Shown: positions 16,303 to 25,558 of the stretch, piece after piece
How the letters are laid out: each line of letters begins with the position of its first letter
How positions within the stretch are numbered: position 1 is the stretch's first letter
DNA from: an uncultured Bacteroidales bacterium
GTDB taxonomy: Bacteria > Bacteroidota > Bacteroidia > Bacteroidales > UBA932
DNA length: 64,000 nucleotides
Direction: 5' to 3'
Assembly (NCBI GenBank): GCA_900546395.1
Contig: URDD01000003.1
Coordinates: forward strand, 1-64,000
Made by a program: the position numbers and the translations under genes
Notes under the pieces: model-generated
What the model was told of the DNA's origin: nothing
Database searches by the model: none
Seen by the model: only the letters and a program-made list of their open reading frames with translations

Positions 16303-17454
16303 TTAAGATTTCCTGTTTATTATACTGTAAATTTCCTTTGTGATGCTTGCTGCCGCATCAGGCCTTGCAAAGTTAGTTATATTATTTTCAAGTTCTTCAA
16401 TCCTTTCGGTGTCTTCGAGAAGTCCGCAGGCTGCCGGCATGAGCTTTGACGGCGCTTCGGCGTCTGTAACCATGATTGCGGCATTTTTTTTCACAAGAGC
16501 CATGGCATTGTGGGTCTGGTGGTCTTCTGCAACATTCGGAGAAGGGACGAATATCGCCGCCTTATGTGCTGCGCACAGTTCTGATACCGAACTTGCTCCT
16601 GAACGGGAAATAACTATGTCCGCTGCGGCATACGCCAAGTCCATCCGTTTTATGAAGTCGTAGTGTCTTATTCCCGGCAAGATATTTCCGCCGAGACCTT
16701 TTGCAGATGCCTCTTTCATAAAAGCATCTACTGAGTCTTTATAATATTTCCCGCACTGCCATATCACTTCAATGTCTTCTCCTCCCTGGCATCCTTCTGA
16801 TATCCACTGTTGTACGGACTTGTTCAGTGTGCCGCTTCCCAGACTTCCGCCAACGATGAATATATGTTTTTTTCCGGGGTTCAGTCCGTAAAACTGAAAT
16901 GCTTCATTTCTGCTTTCTTCTGTAGTGGGAACGATTTCTTTTCTGATAGGGTTACCGGTAATCACTATTTTTTCAGCAGGAAAAAACCTTTCCATCCCTT
17001 CATATGCCACACATACTTTTTCTGCTTTCTTTCCAAGGATTTTGTTCGTAAGGCCGGCATAGCCGTTCTGTTCCTGGATGAGTGTGGGTATTCCCTTCAT
17101 GCCGGCACTGTATAGCAGAGGAGCGCTTGCGTAACCGCCTACGCCTACGGCAATGTCCGGCTTGAATCCATCAAGTATCTTTCCTGCCAGTCTTATGCTT
17201 TTGAGGACCTTGAACGGAAGCGCAAGGTTGGAGAGGGTGAGTTTCCTTTGCAGTCCGGATACGGGCAATCCTTTGATTTCATATCCTGCCGCCGGCACTT
17301 TTTCCATCTCCATCCGGCCCTCTGCGCCTACAAACAGTATTTCTGCATCAGGATTTTCTGCCTTCAGCTGTCCGGCAATTGATATTGCCGGGAAAATATG
17401 ACCTCCGGTACCACCGCCGGAGATAATTACACGTATGGGATGTTTTTTCTCCAT
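16303..17454 (-). CDS. murG: UDP-GlcNAc--lipid I N-acetylglucosaminyltransferase
   Basis: This 383-aa peripheral membrane GT28 enzyme converts lipid I to lipid II. The signature VIISGGGTGGHIFPAISIA stands at the N-terminus, with NGYAGLTNK and the donor-binding block ISRSGASSVSELCA further on. A longer frame opens at 17532, but those extra 26 residues lie inside ftsW and precede the family's usual start. I take ATG 17454 (MEKKHPIRV), which leaves a single base after the ftsW stop. Downstream it abuts murC. Confidence 0.96.
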   Translation of the reverse strand: MEKKHPIRVIISGGGTGGHIFPAISIAGQLKAENPDAEILFVGAEGRMEMEKVPAAGYEIKGLPVSGLQRKLTLSNLALPFKVLKSIRLAGKILDGFKPDIAVGVGGYASAPLLYSAGMKGIPTLIQEQNGYAGLTNKILGKKAEKVCVAYEGMERFFPAEKIVITGNPIRKEIVPTTEESRNEAFQFYGLNPGKKHIFIVGGSLGSGTLNKSVQQWISEGCQGGEDIEVIWQCGKYYKDSVDAFMKEASAKGLGGNILPGIRHYDFIKRMDLAYAAADIVISRSGASSVSELCAAHKAAIFVPSPNVAEDHQTHNAMALVKKNAAIMVTDAEAPSKLMPAACGLLEDTERIEELENNITNFARPDAAASITKEIYSIINRKS

Positions 17455-17455
17455 T

Positions 17456-18865
17456 TTATATGTCTGATTCAAATTTGTCCAACCCATCCAAAGTATCTGA
17501 TACATTATTGTCCCGGATACCAAGTCCTTCAATCAAAGGCTCGGAACTTTCTTCTTCTTTCTGGATTTTCTTCTTTGCCATTTTACTTATTGCCAGAAGT
17601 ACACCGAAGGCAAGGCTGAAGCAGATAAATGAACTTTTCCCGTGACTTATCATAGGAAGCGTCTGTCCTGTCAGCGGTCCCAGGTCAGCGTTGATGAACA
17701 TATGCATGAGAGCCTGCGCGCTTATAAGTATTGTCAGCCCCGCCACCACTGTCTTTGAATAATCATTGTCGCAAGACCGTACGATTATCGAACCTCTTGC
17801 CAGCAGGCTTACAAACAATGACAGGACAAAGACGCCTCCCAAAAGTCCGTATTCTTCTAAAATAAAGCTGTACATATAGTCACTGAACATGAGCGGCACC
17901 GTATATTTCTGGGTGCTGTTTCCGGGGCCTTTTCCAAGAAGTCCGCCTTCGTGTATTGCCACTTTCGCACTTTCCGGCTGTCTGATTTTGTCCAGGTAGT
18001 CCTGGAATTCCTGTGTACCCTGTTTGATTTCTTTCAGAGATATATCATCGGTGGATACTACCGGGTGTCCGGTTACATTTTCCACCAATTCAGTCATTCC
18101 CAGTCTGCTGAAAGCCGTTCCTACCCTGGACAGTACCTTGCCTTCGGTAACGAACCATATACCGATGCAGGCTATGCCTCCCAATAGCAGCAGGGGTGCC
18201 ATTTTCATTATATCCCCAATCTTTATTCCTCCTATCATAATGGTCACTATCATTATGCCACCGATAAATATTGTGCTGGATATACTGCCGACTACTACGC
18301 CCATACAAGTCAACATTATCGGAATGAATATGTAGAGCCATAGTTTCCATGATTTCTTTGCCAGAAATGAAAGGCTTTTGAATTTTGCTGAAAGGAAGTT
18401 CGCTATCCAGAACTGGTCATTCTTGTATGCGTGTACCGCCCAGGCCAGATAGAGGACCATAGCGACTTTCGTGACTTCATAAGCATGTACCTGTATCGGA
18501 CCTAACTGCACGGCTCTGACTGCATCGTTTACCTTGACGCCGAGAGGCGTATGAAGAAGTCCAAGAAAAACTGCAGCGATAAGGAAACCGGCTTGCGAGG
18601 CATTCCTGTAAAGCCATATATTGGAAAAAATATAGCAAATGGAAATAATGGTGATTCCAATCAGAACGATTCCCATCTGCTCTTTGAAAATATCCAGCCT
18701 GCTCTTGTCTGCATTGGCGAGCATTGATGTTGAGGAGAATATGGTGACTATGGAAAACAGGATGAGCATTGATATGATTATCAATATCACCTTGTCTCCC
18801 TGAATCTTGTCTATGAAATCCCAGAAAAATGACTTTTCAGTTTTTTTTTCGCTGCTTATGTCCAT
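17456..18865 (-). CDS. ftsW: Septal peptidoglycan glycosyltransferase FtsW
   Basis: This 469-aa polytopic inner-membrane protein of the SEDS family polymerises lipid II at the septum with the partner transpeptidase FtsI. It has about ten hydrophobic segments, the family block SAKVAIHEGGLLGKGPGNST, the periplasmic-loop segment YSFILEEYGLLGG and the C-terminal GQTLPMISHGKSSF. A charged cytoplasmic tail of about 40 residues (KKKIQKEEE onward) has no close parallel in E. coli. It lies between murD and murG, 15 bp and 1 bp away. Confidence 0.95.
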   Translation of the reverse strand: MDISSEKKTEKSFFWDFIDKIQGDKVILIIISMLILFSIVTIFSSTSMLANADKSRLDIFKEQMGIVLIGITIISICYIFSNIWLYRNASQAGFLIAAVFLGLLHTPLGVKVNDAVRAVQLGPIQVHAYEVTKVAMVLYLAWAVHAYKNDQFWIANFLSAKFKSLSFLAKKSWKLWLYIFIPIMLTCMGVVVGSISSTIFIGGIMIVTIMIGGIKIGDIMKMAPLLLLGGIACIGIWFVTEGKVLSRVGTAFSRLGMTELVENVTGHPVVSTDDISLKEIKQGTQEFQDYLDKIRQPESAKVAIHEGGLLGKGPGNSTQKYTVPLMFSDYMYSFILEEYGLLGGVFVLSLFVSLLARGSIIVRSCDNDYSKTVVAGLTILISAQALMHMFINADLGPLTGQTLPMISHGKSSFICFSLAFGVLLAISKMAKKKIQKEEESSEPLIEGLGIRDNNVSDTLDGLDKFESDI

Positions 18866-18880
18866 TTGTACTGATAAGGA

Positions 18881-20215
18881 TTATAGGTTTCTTACTGCTT
18901 CTTTGAATTTTTTGCCCCTGTCCTCATAGTTCTTGAACAAATCAAAGCTTGCACAGCAGGGTGACAGCAGGACGACATCTCCTGCTGCTGCAAGCTTGCT
19001 TGCTGTTTTTACAGCTTCTTCAGCCGAGGTCACATCAATTATTTCAGGAACAACATCCTTGAAGGAAGAATGGAATTTTTCATTGTCCAGACCCATGCAG
19101 ATCATAGCCTTGACTTTTTCTTTTGCTAGGGGAATCAATGGGGCATAGTCATTGCCTTTGTCTTTTCCTCCTACAATCCAGACTATCGGTCTGGTCTGGC
19201 ATTCCAGAGCGTACCATGCGGCATCTACGTTTGTCGCCTTTGAGTCGTTGATATACAGGACATCCTTTATGCTAAGGACTTTTTCAAGCCTGTGTTCTAC
19301 GGCTTGGAACGATGACAGGCTTTTGCGTATGGTCTCATCGTTTATATCCATCACCTTTCCGGCAATAGCTGCAGCCATTGAGTTGTATATATTGTGTTTG
19401 CCGCCCAATGCAAGTTCCTGAAGGTACATGTCGCATTCATTGTCATTGTACCTTATTACCATTCTTTCGTCTTTTATGAAAGCACCCTGCTGTACTTCCT
19501 GCTTCTGGGAGAAAGGAAGTTTCTGTGCCTTTATGACAATATCGTTCAGGTGATTTATCGTGATTTCGTCGTCTGAGCAGAAAATGAAGCAGTCGTCGCT
19601 GTTCATGTTTCTTGTAATGCGGAACTTGGCCTTCACATAATTTTCCATCTTATGGTCATATCTGTCCAGATGGTCAGGTGTGATATTGGTGATTATGGCT
19701 ATGTCCGCTTTGAAGTCATACATGTTATCCAGCTGGAAACTGCTGATTTCAAGTACATATATGTCATGGTGACAAGTAGCTACCTGGTATGCGTAGCTCT
19801 TGCCTATGTTTCCGCCCAGTCCTACATTGAGTCCGGCCTGCTGGAGAAGGTAATATATAAGTGACGTGGTCGTAGTCTTTCCGTTGCTGCCTGTGATGCA
19901 TATTTTCTTGGCCGAGTCATATCTTCCGGCAAATTCTATTTCAGATATGATATTTATGCCCTTTTCCTTGATTTTACGGATAAGCGGTGCAGAATCAGGG
20001 ATTCCGGGACTTTTTACGATTTCATCTGCATTCAGGATAAGTTCCTCAGTGTGTGTGCCGGATTCGTATGGAATCTCCCATTTTTCCAGCATTTCGATAT
20101 AGCTGTCTCCTATCTTTCCTTTGTCTGACAGAAAAACATCAAAACCTTTGACTTTGGCGAGGATGGCGGCACCTGTTCCGCTTTCTCCTCCTCCGAGTAC
20201 AACCAACCTTTTCAT
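18881..20215 (-). CDS. murD: UDP-N-acetylmuramoylalanine--D-glutamate ligase
   Basis: This protein of about 444 aa is the cytoplasmic Mur ligase that adds D-glutamate to UDP-MurNAc-L-Ala. LVVLGGGESGTGAA at the start is the substrate-domain loop, ITGSNGKTTTTSLIYYLL the ATP loop, and NDSKATNVDAAWYAL the C-terminal catalytic block. ATG 20215 is chosen because the frame upstream begins with a TTG codon (M-S-I) that adds only three residues. D-glutamate for this step would come from MurI, encoded at 40794 in the same window. Confidence 0.96.
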   Translation of the reverse strand: MKRLVVLGGGESGTGAAILAKVKGFDVFLSDKGKIGDSYIEMLEKWEIPYESGTHTEELILNADEIVKSPGIPDSAPLIRKIKEKGINIISEIEFAGRYDSAKKICITGSNGKTTTTSLIYYLLQQAGLNVGLGGNIGKSYAYQVATCHHDIYVLEISSFQLDNMYDFKADIAIITNITPDHLDRYDHKMENYVKAKFRITRNMNSDDCFIFCSDDEITINHLNDIVIKAQKLPFSQKQEVQQGAFIKDERMVIRYNDNECDMYLQELALGGKHNIYNSMAAAIAGKVMDINDETIRKSLSSFQAVEHRLEKVLSIKDVLYINDSKATNVDAAWYALECQTRPIVWIVGGKDKGNDYAPLIPLAKEKVKAMICMGLDNEKFHSSFKDVVPEIIDVTSAEEAVKTASKLAAAGDVVLLSPCCASFDLFKNYEDRGKKFKEAVRNL

Positions 20216-20249
20216 TATTGACAAATTTTACTCATTCTACGTTTTTCAT

Positions 20250-21506
20250 TTACCTGACTTTAAGCAGGGCAATGGTGAGGACTGCCAGTATTATACCAAT
20301 AATCCAGAACCTTATGACAATTTTGGCTTCGGGCAATGCTTTTGCCGGTGCTGAAACCAGAGCCGGGATTCCTTCTTTCTGGAAGTGGTGGTGCAAAGGG
20401 CTCATTTTGAATACTCTGCGGCCTTCTCCATATTTGAGCTTGGTATATTTGAAGTAAGATCTCTGTATTATCACTGAGAGGCTTTCCACAAAGAAGACTC
20501 CGCATAAAATTGGCAGCAGCAATTCCTTTCTTATGAGAATGGCACACACTCCGATTATTCCCCCTATCGCCAGACTGCCTGTATCCCCCATAAATACTTG
20601 TGCGGGGAAGGTATTGTACCACAGGAAGCCGATGAGGGCCCCTACAAACGCCGCCATAAATACAGCTATCTCTCCAGTACCGGGAATATACATTATGTTG
20701 AGGTAATCTGCATTTATTATATTGCCTGAAAGCCAGGCGAATATTCCCAGCACTACACCTACTATAGCCGATGTACCTGTCGCCAGCCCGTCCATTCCGT
20801 CTGTCAGGTTAGTTCCGTTTGAGCAGGCGGTTATGACAAGTACTATCATTATAACATATATTCCCCATTTGGCGTACCAGCCCCACTTACCCTTGAAAGG
20901 CGAAAGCCATTTGTAGTCGAATTCGTGGTTTTTGACAAAAGGAATGGTAGTGGTAGTGCTTTTTATTACATCAAAGCCTTTTTTTTGCAAAGAACCTGAA
21001 GTTATGGCAGACGAGGAGTCTGGATTTTCCACCCTTACTACTATCTGGTCGCTGAAGCATACTGTAAGTCCGATTGCAAGTCCCATTGCAATCTGTCCGA
21101 GAAGTTTTCCTTTTTCGCTCATTCCTTCCTTGTTGTGCCTGAAGACTTTTATGAAGTCATCTGCAAACCCCAGAAAGCCGAACCAGACTGTGCTGAGTAT
21201 AAGCAGTAAAGTGTATATGTTCGTCAAGTCGCAGAACAGGAGTGCCGCTGTAAGTATTGCCAGTATTATTATTATGCCACCCATAGTAGGAGTGCCTTTT
21301 TTCTGCATCTGTCCTTCAAGTCCAAGATCGCGTATTTCTTCTCCGATCTGCTTTTTCTGAAGCCATCGAATTATACGCTTTCCTATGAACATGGCGAAAG
21401 CAAGTGATGTTACACTTGCTGCAATGGCCCTGAAAGACAAATAATGCATCAGTCCTGCGCCTGGAATGTTGAATTCTTTAAGGTATTCAAATAGATGATA
21501 TAGCAT
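20250..21506 (-). CDS. mraY: Phospho-N-acetylmuramoyl-pentapeptide-transferase
   Basis: This 418-aa polytopic enzyme transfers phospho-MurNAc-pentapeptide to undecaprenyl phosphate, forming lipid I. The conserved cytoplasmic loops are GTPTMGG, NGTNLTDGMDGLA, FMGDTGSLAIGG and PLHHHFQKEG. Compared with the E. coli enzyme (360 aa) it carries an extra segment of about 50 residues around DSSSAITSGSLQKKG, a feature common to Bacteroidota MraY proteins. It lies 13 bp after murE. Confidence 0.97.
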   Translation of the reverse strand: MLYHLFEYLKEFNIPGAGLMHYLSFRAIAASVTSLAFAMFIGKRIIRWLQKKQIGEEIRDLGLEGQMQKKGTPTMGGIIIILAILTAALLFCDLTNIYTLLLILSTVWFGFLGFADDFIKVFRHNKEGMSEKGKLLGQIAMGLAIGLTVCFSDQIVVRVENPDSSSAITSGSLQKKGFDVIKSTTTTIPFVKNHEFDYKWLSPFKGKWGWYAKWGIYVIMIVLVITACSNGTNLTDGMDGLATGTSAIVGVVLGIFAWLSGNIINADYLNIMYIPGTGEIAVFMAAFVGALIGFLWYNTFPAQVFMGDTGSLAIGGIIGVCAILIRKELLLPILCGVFFVESLSVIIQRSYFKYTKLKYGEGRRVFKMSPLHHHFQKEGIPALVSAPAKALPEAKIVIRFWIIGIILAVLTIALLKVR

Positions 21507-21519
21507 TTCTTCTCCTTGT

Positions 21520-23073
21520 TTAAGCTTCCATTTCCCTGAAAACAGTCTCTACTATTTCCTTTTCGTCAAAGTGACGTTTTTCTGTTCCTATTATCTGATA
21601 TGTCTCGTGTCCTTTTCCTGCCAGAAGTATCGTCGCCCCTTCTCCTGCAATCATTGCCGCTGTCCTTATTGCCTCTTCCCTGTCTTCTATGAAAAGAGAC
21701 TTTGCACGTCCCTTAAGGTCCAGACCGGCCTTTATGTCATTCATTATGTCTGAAGTCTTTTCAGTCCTGCTGTTGTCAGAAGTTATTATGATTCTGTCTG
21801 CAAACTTCTGTGCGACCTGCGCCATTTCAGGACGTTTTGTCCTGTCCCTGTCTCCTCCGCAGCCGAACAGGCAGATAAGTTCTCTTTCAGGAGCTACGTC
21901 CCTTAGGGTGGCAAGTACATTTTCCAATGCATCCGGAGTATGGGCATAGTCTATCACTACGGTCAGGTCTTTAGGGCCGCGTAGAGTTTCAAGCCTTCCC
22001 GGAGCCGCTTTAAGACTGCTTATTGCTACCAGTGCCTCTTCGCTTTCCACACCCAGGGCCACTGCTGTACTGTAAATAGCCAGAATATTGTATGCGTTGT
22101 GCCTTCCGGTAAGCCGAGTCCAGCTTTCCTTTCCGTCAATACGCAGCTGCATTCCGTCGAAACTTTCCTCTATTATCCTGCACGTGTGGTCAGCCATACT
22201 CTTGCAGGAATACGTGATGATACCGGCTTTTGTATTCTGGACCATCACGAGTCCGTTCCTGTCATCTGTATTTGTAATTGCGTACGCATCTTCAGGAAGG
22301 TTGTCGAAGAATAGTTTCTTGCACCTGAGGTATTCTGCAAAAGTTTTGTGATAGTCAAGGTGGTCGTGTGTCAGGTTAGAAAAGATTCCTGCTTTGAACT
22401 TCAGCCCTGAAATCCTTTCCTGTTCCACACCGATGGAACTTACTTCCATAAAGCAGTATCCGCATCCTTCATCTGCCATCTGGGCAAGAAGGGAGTTTAT
22501 AGTGATGGGGTCAGATGTCGTATTGACAGCCTCAAACCGTTTTGACCCCACATAGTTTGCGATAGTAGATAAAAGTCCGCAACTGTAGCCCAGCCCAGTA
22601 AACATATTGTAAAGCAGCGTTACTGTCGTAGTCTTGCCGTTGGTTCCTGTAATTCCCACAAGGGTGAGTTTTTCAGACGGTTTTCCGTAGAAGTTTGATG
22701 CAATGATTGCCAGAGAGTGTCTGGAAGCATCTGTCTGGACAAATGCAATGTCTTTTTCTTTGGAGACCTGTTCCAGGTCAATGTGATTCTGTCCGGCGAC
22801 TGAGTCCTTTCCAGGTCTTTCTTTGCCAATGCAGCAAGTTCTTGCCAACTCATTTTCAAGCGCCTCCCTGTCTTCGAATACGATTGCGGCCGCTCCGTTT
22901 TCAAGAGCTTTGCCGATAAATGAGTGTCCGTCTCCGGCGAAGCCTTTGACTGCAATGAACAGAGATCCTGCTGTGACTTTTCTCGAGTCGCTGCAAATTG
23001 ATGATATTTCAATGGATTTGTCCCCAAAAACGACAGTTGCGCCACTGTCAATTATTATTTCTTTAAGTTTCAT
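21520..23073 (-). CDS. murE: UDP-MurNAc-tripeptide synthetase MurE
   Basis: This 517-aa Mur ligase adds the third residue of the stem peptide. The ATP loop is VGITGTNGKTTTVTLL, and the second domain carries NLTHDHLDYH. The specificity motif, DNPR in meso-diaminopimelate enzymes, reads DNSR here (433-436). The Asn and Arg that contact the substrate are kept, so meso-DAP is still the best guess. A hydrophilic insertion of about 30 residues (near residues 88-117) interrupts the N-terminal domain before IAFVQTDASRHSLA. The ATG overlaps the ftsI stop as ATGA. Confidence 0.95.
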   Translation of the reverse strand: MKLKEIIIDSGATVVFGDKSIEISSICSDSRKVTAGSLFIAVKGFAGDGHSFIGKALENGAAAIVFEDREALENELARTCCIGKERPGKDSVAGQNHIDLEQVSKEKDIAFVQTDASRHSLAIIASNFYGKPSEKLTLVGITGTNGKTTTVTLLYNMFTGLGYSCGLLSTIANYVGSKRFEAVNTTSDPITINSLLAQMADEGCGYCFMEVSSIGVEQERISGLKFKAGIFSNLTHDHLDYHKTFAEYLRCKKLFFDNLPEDAYAITNTDDRNGLVMVQNTKAGIITYSCKSMADHTCRIIEESFDGMQLRIDGKESWTRLTGRHNAYNILAIYSTAVALGVESEEALVAISSLKAAPGRLETLRGPKDLTVVIDYAHTPDALENVLATLRDVAPERELICLFGCGGDRDRTKRPEMAQVAQKFADRIIITSDNSRTEKTSDIMNDIKAGLDLKGRAKSLFIEDREEAIRTAAMIAGEGATILLAGKGHETYQIIGTEKRHFDEKEIVETVFREMEA

Positions 23074-25208
23074 TTCAGTGTCAATGTTACAGTAGAGCCT
23101 TTTCTTATTTCACTTCCTGCAGCAGGTGACTGTTGTACGACATGTCCTGTGCCGCTGTAGATGCATTTGTATCCGCAATTTTCAATGGAATATATTGCAT
23201 CTTTAAGTCCCAGACCCTTTACATCGGGTACGGCAATTAACTTGTCCAGACCTTTTTCTATTACAGAAGTTTTCATTTCAGGAATTCTCCCGTGTCCCTT
23301 TATTTCTTCACCCCATGACGGATCAAGAGTATATACATTGTCAACAATCTTTCTCAGTACAGGAGCTGCGTATGCCGCTCCGTAGAAGTTCTTGGTAGAA
23401 AGTTTTGAATATACTACTACTATTGCAGTGTATTTCGGTTCGTCAGCAGGGAAGAAGCCTACGAATGTAGCCTGGTGTTTTTTGCGTCCCTGGGCATCCT
23501 GATATGCAATGACCTTCTTCCCGTTCCGATCTACTTCGAAAGCAACTCTGGCTGTACCTGTTTTTCCTGCGACCTGACAGGCTGCATTTTTGAATGCGTA
23601 TCTTCCTGTTCCTTCGGAAACTACTTTTTTAAGTCCTTCAGTAAGGGTGTCGGCTGTCGCTTTTGAGCATATCGAGCCGTTCAGTACTGACGGACCTATC
23701 TTTTTTTTGATTTCCCCGTCTTTTTCAATGGCCTCTACAAGATACGGTTTCATAAGCTTACCCTTGTTTGCTATGGCATTGTAAAACATGGCAATATGCA
23801 GTGGAGTTTCACTTATGCTGTATCCGACAGCGACAGATTCCAATGTCGTGCCGCTCCATACTCTGGTGTCTTTGCCTGGGCTCGGGATATTAGGTATAGC
23901 CAGTCCAGTCAAGTCAAACTCGAATTTTTCATTTAGCTTATATTCATAGAGTTTGTCTATGAAATGTTTGGGCTTGTTCCCGTAATGTTCCCTTGTCAAA
24001 TATCTGAATACATTGTTTGACGATATTTTCAGTGCATCGGCAATGGAAATTTTGTCTGATTTCCAGTTTGCCAGATACGGGTCTCTCGGGATTTTCTCAC
24101 CCTTGTACGGCCAGTTTCCTTTGAATGTCGGTACCATATCAGAGAGACTGACCTTGTCTTCTTCAATCAAAGTCATCAATGTCGCAAGCTTGAATACGGA
24201 TCCGGGCTCTCCGGCAGTGCCGATTGCATAGTTGTAAATCTCCCTGAGATTGCCGTCGTTGTCTCTTGTAAGATTGGCCATAGCCCTTATTGCTCCGGTC
24301 TGCACGTCAAGCACAATGGCACATCCTCCTTCTATATCGTCTATGTCTGATATTCTCTCCCTTAAGGCCTTGTCTGCAATATCTTGTATATCAATGTCTA
24401 TCGTTGTCTTAAGGTCAAGTCCGTTCTTTACGTGGACTATTGTGCTGTCATAGTCTGTAATCCAACCTTTGTTGTCGGTGCGGCGCTGCCACTGTACTCC
24501 CTCCTGTCCGTGCAGCAGATAGTTGTATTTTCCTTCAAGTCCTATGAGGTTGTTGCCAGAGGAGTTGTTATTGTCTTTTACGTAGCCGATGACTCTTCTG
24601 GCGAGTGCTCCATAAGGATATTTGCGTGTGTCTATCTTTTTGTCTATCATTCCTCCCTTATAGCTTCCTTCATTGAAAAGAGGGAGCTGTTTTATTTCCT
24701 GCAGTTTGCCGTGGTCTATCTGATGGCCGATTTTTACATATGCGCGTCCTTCTCTTCGTCCTTTGGTTATGACTTTGTAATATTCGTCTGCAGATTTGTC
24801 TTTGAATGCCAAGGAGAGACCTTCAGAAAGTTTCCTTGCTTTGGAAAGCCACTCTTTTTCTTTTGCCTCTCCTTTTTTTCCGCGTGATGCAAATGCTTCT
24901 TTCTGGACTGTGCAGTCCATATATATCTGGTACATAGGTACAGATGCCGCAAGCAGCCTTCCGTCTTTTGCATAGATGGAGCCACGTACAGGGGCAGTGA
25001 TGTCTTTCCTTACTTGTGCAGTAAGGTATTTTTCAAGCAGAGGATCCGGTTTGTATATGAACTGTATGTAAATGAGACGGCCGACAAGGATAAAAGCGAG
25101 ACAGATAGCTATAAAATGAAGATTAGACAAGATCACACCGGTCTTGTCTCTCGTATCTTTGTCCTGAATTGTTTTCTTTTCAGTATTTTTAGTCCTGTCT
25201 GTCATCAT
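23070..25208 (-). CDS. ftsI: Septal penicillin-binding protein (FtsI/PBP3 type) with PASTA domain
   Basis: This 712-aa class B transpeptidase crosslinks septal peptidoglycan next to FtsW. One transmembrane helix (about 29-50) precedes the pedestal domain. Active-site motifs are S337-V-F-K340, S-S-N near 396-398 and K549-T-G551. The last 60 residues form one PASTA repeat (VPDVKGLGLKDAIYSIE and GSEIRKGSTVTLTLK), a domain that binds peptidoglycan or beta-lactam-like groups and is absent from E. coli FtsI. The start overlaps the ftsL stop by one base and the end overlaps murE by four, which indicates tight coupling. Confidence 0.96.
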   Translation of the reverse strand: MMTDRTKNTEKKTIQDKDTRDKTGVILSNLHFIAICLAFILVGRLIYIQFIYKPDPLLEKYLTAQVRKDITAPVRGSIYAKDGRLLAASVPMYQIYMDCTVQKEAFASRGKKGEAKEKEWLSKARKLSEGLSLAFKDKSADEYYKVITKGRREGRAYVKIGHQIDHGKLQEIKQLPLFNEGSYKGGMIDKKIDTRKYPYGALARRVIGYVKDNNNSSGNNLIGLEGKYNYLLHGQEGVQWQRRTDNKGWITDYDSTIVHVKNGLDLKTTIDIDIQDIADKALRERISDIDDIEGGCAIVLDVQTGAIRAMANLTRDNDGNLREIYNYAIGTAGEPGSVFKLATLMTLIEEDKVSLSDMVPTFKGNWPYKGEKIPRDPYLANWKSDKISIADALKISSNNVFRYLTREHYGNKPKHFIDKLYEYKLNEKFEFDLTGLAIPNIPSPGKDTRVWSGTTLESVAVGYSISETPLHIAMFYNAIANKGKLMKPYLVEAIEKDGEIKKKIGPSVLNGSICSKATADTLTEGLKKVVSEGTGRYAFKNAACQVAGKTGTARVAFEVDRNGKKVIAYQDAQGRKKHQATFVGFFPADEPKYTAIVVVYSKLSTKNFYGAAYAAPVLRKIVDNVYTLDPSWGEEIKGHGRIPEMKTSVIEKGLDKLIAVPDVKGLGLKDAIYSIENCGYKCIYSGTGHVVQQSPAAGSEIRKGSTVTLTLK

Positions 25209-25558
25209 TATTTCAGTCTGTCTGCCGGCTTGTCCGGCACTGTCAGTTTTGACCCTTTTTCAACAAGCATTTTCTGGATTGTACTTAGCCTGTCAAGGCT
25301 TACAAGTTCACATGTCTTCTGCGCGTGATATATTTTAAGTTCTTCAAGTTTGACTTTATTGTTTTCTACCTGGAGCATTGTCTGTTCTATTTTCAATGTC
25401 ATCCATATGTTAAGCGTACACAGTACGAAGAAGTAAAAGATATGTATGAAATATCTGTCTATACGGAGTCTTAGCAGAAATTCTCCGTGCAGTATTGCCA
25501 TGAAACTGTTTTTCGCGAACTCCCATATTATTTTCCAGGATATCTTCATGTTTTTCAA
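25208..25558 (-). CDS. ftsL: FtsL-like division protein
   Basis: This 116-aa bitopic protein has a cytoplasmic amphipathic stretch, a transmembrane helix around residues 37-57 (YFIHIFYFFVLCTLNIWMTL) and a short periplasmic coiled coil (EQTMLQVENNKVKLEELKI). The size, topology and position between rsmH and ftsI are those of the Bacteroidota FtsL family, although sequence similarity to E. coli FtsL is minimal. It should bridge FtsQ and the FtsW-FtsI synthase. It overlaps rsmH by 4 bp. Confidence 0.85.
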   Translation of the reverse strand: MKNMKISWKIIWEFAKNSFMAILHGEFLLRLRIDRYFIHIFYFFVLCTLNIWMTLKIEQTMLQVENNKVKLEELKIYHAQKTCELVSLDRLSTIQKMLVEKGSKLTVPDKPADRLK

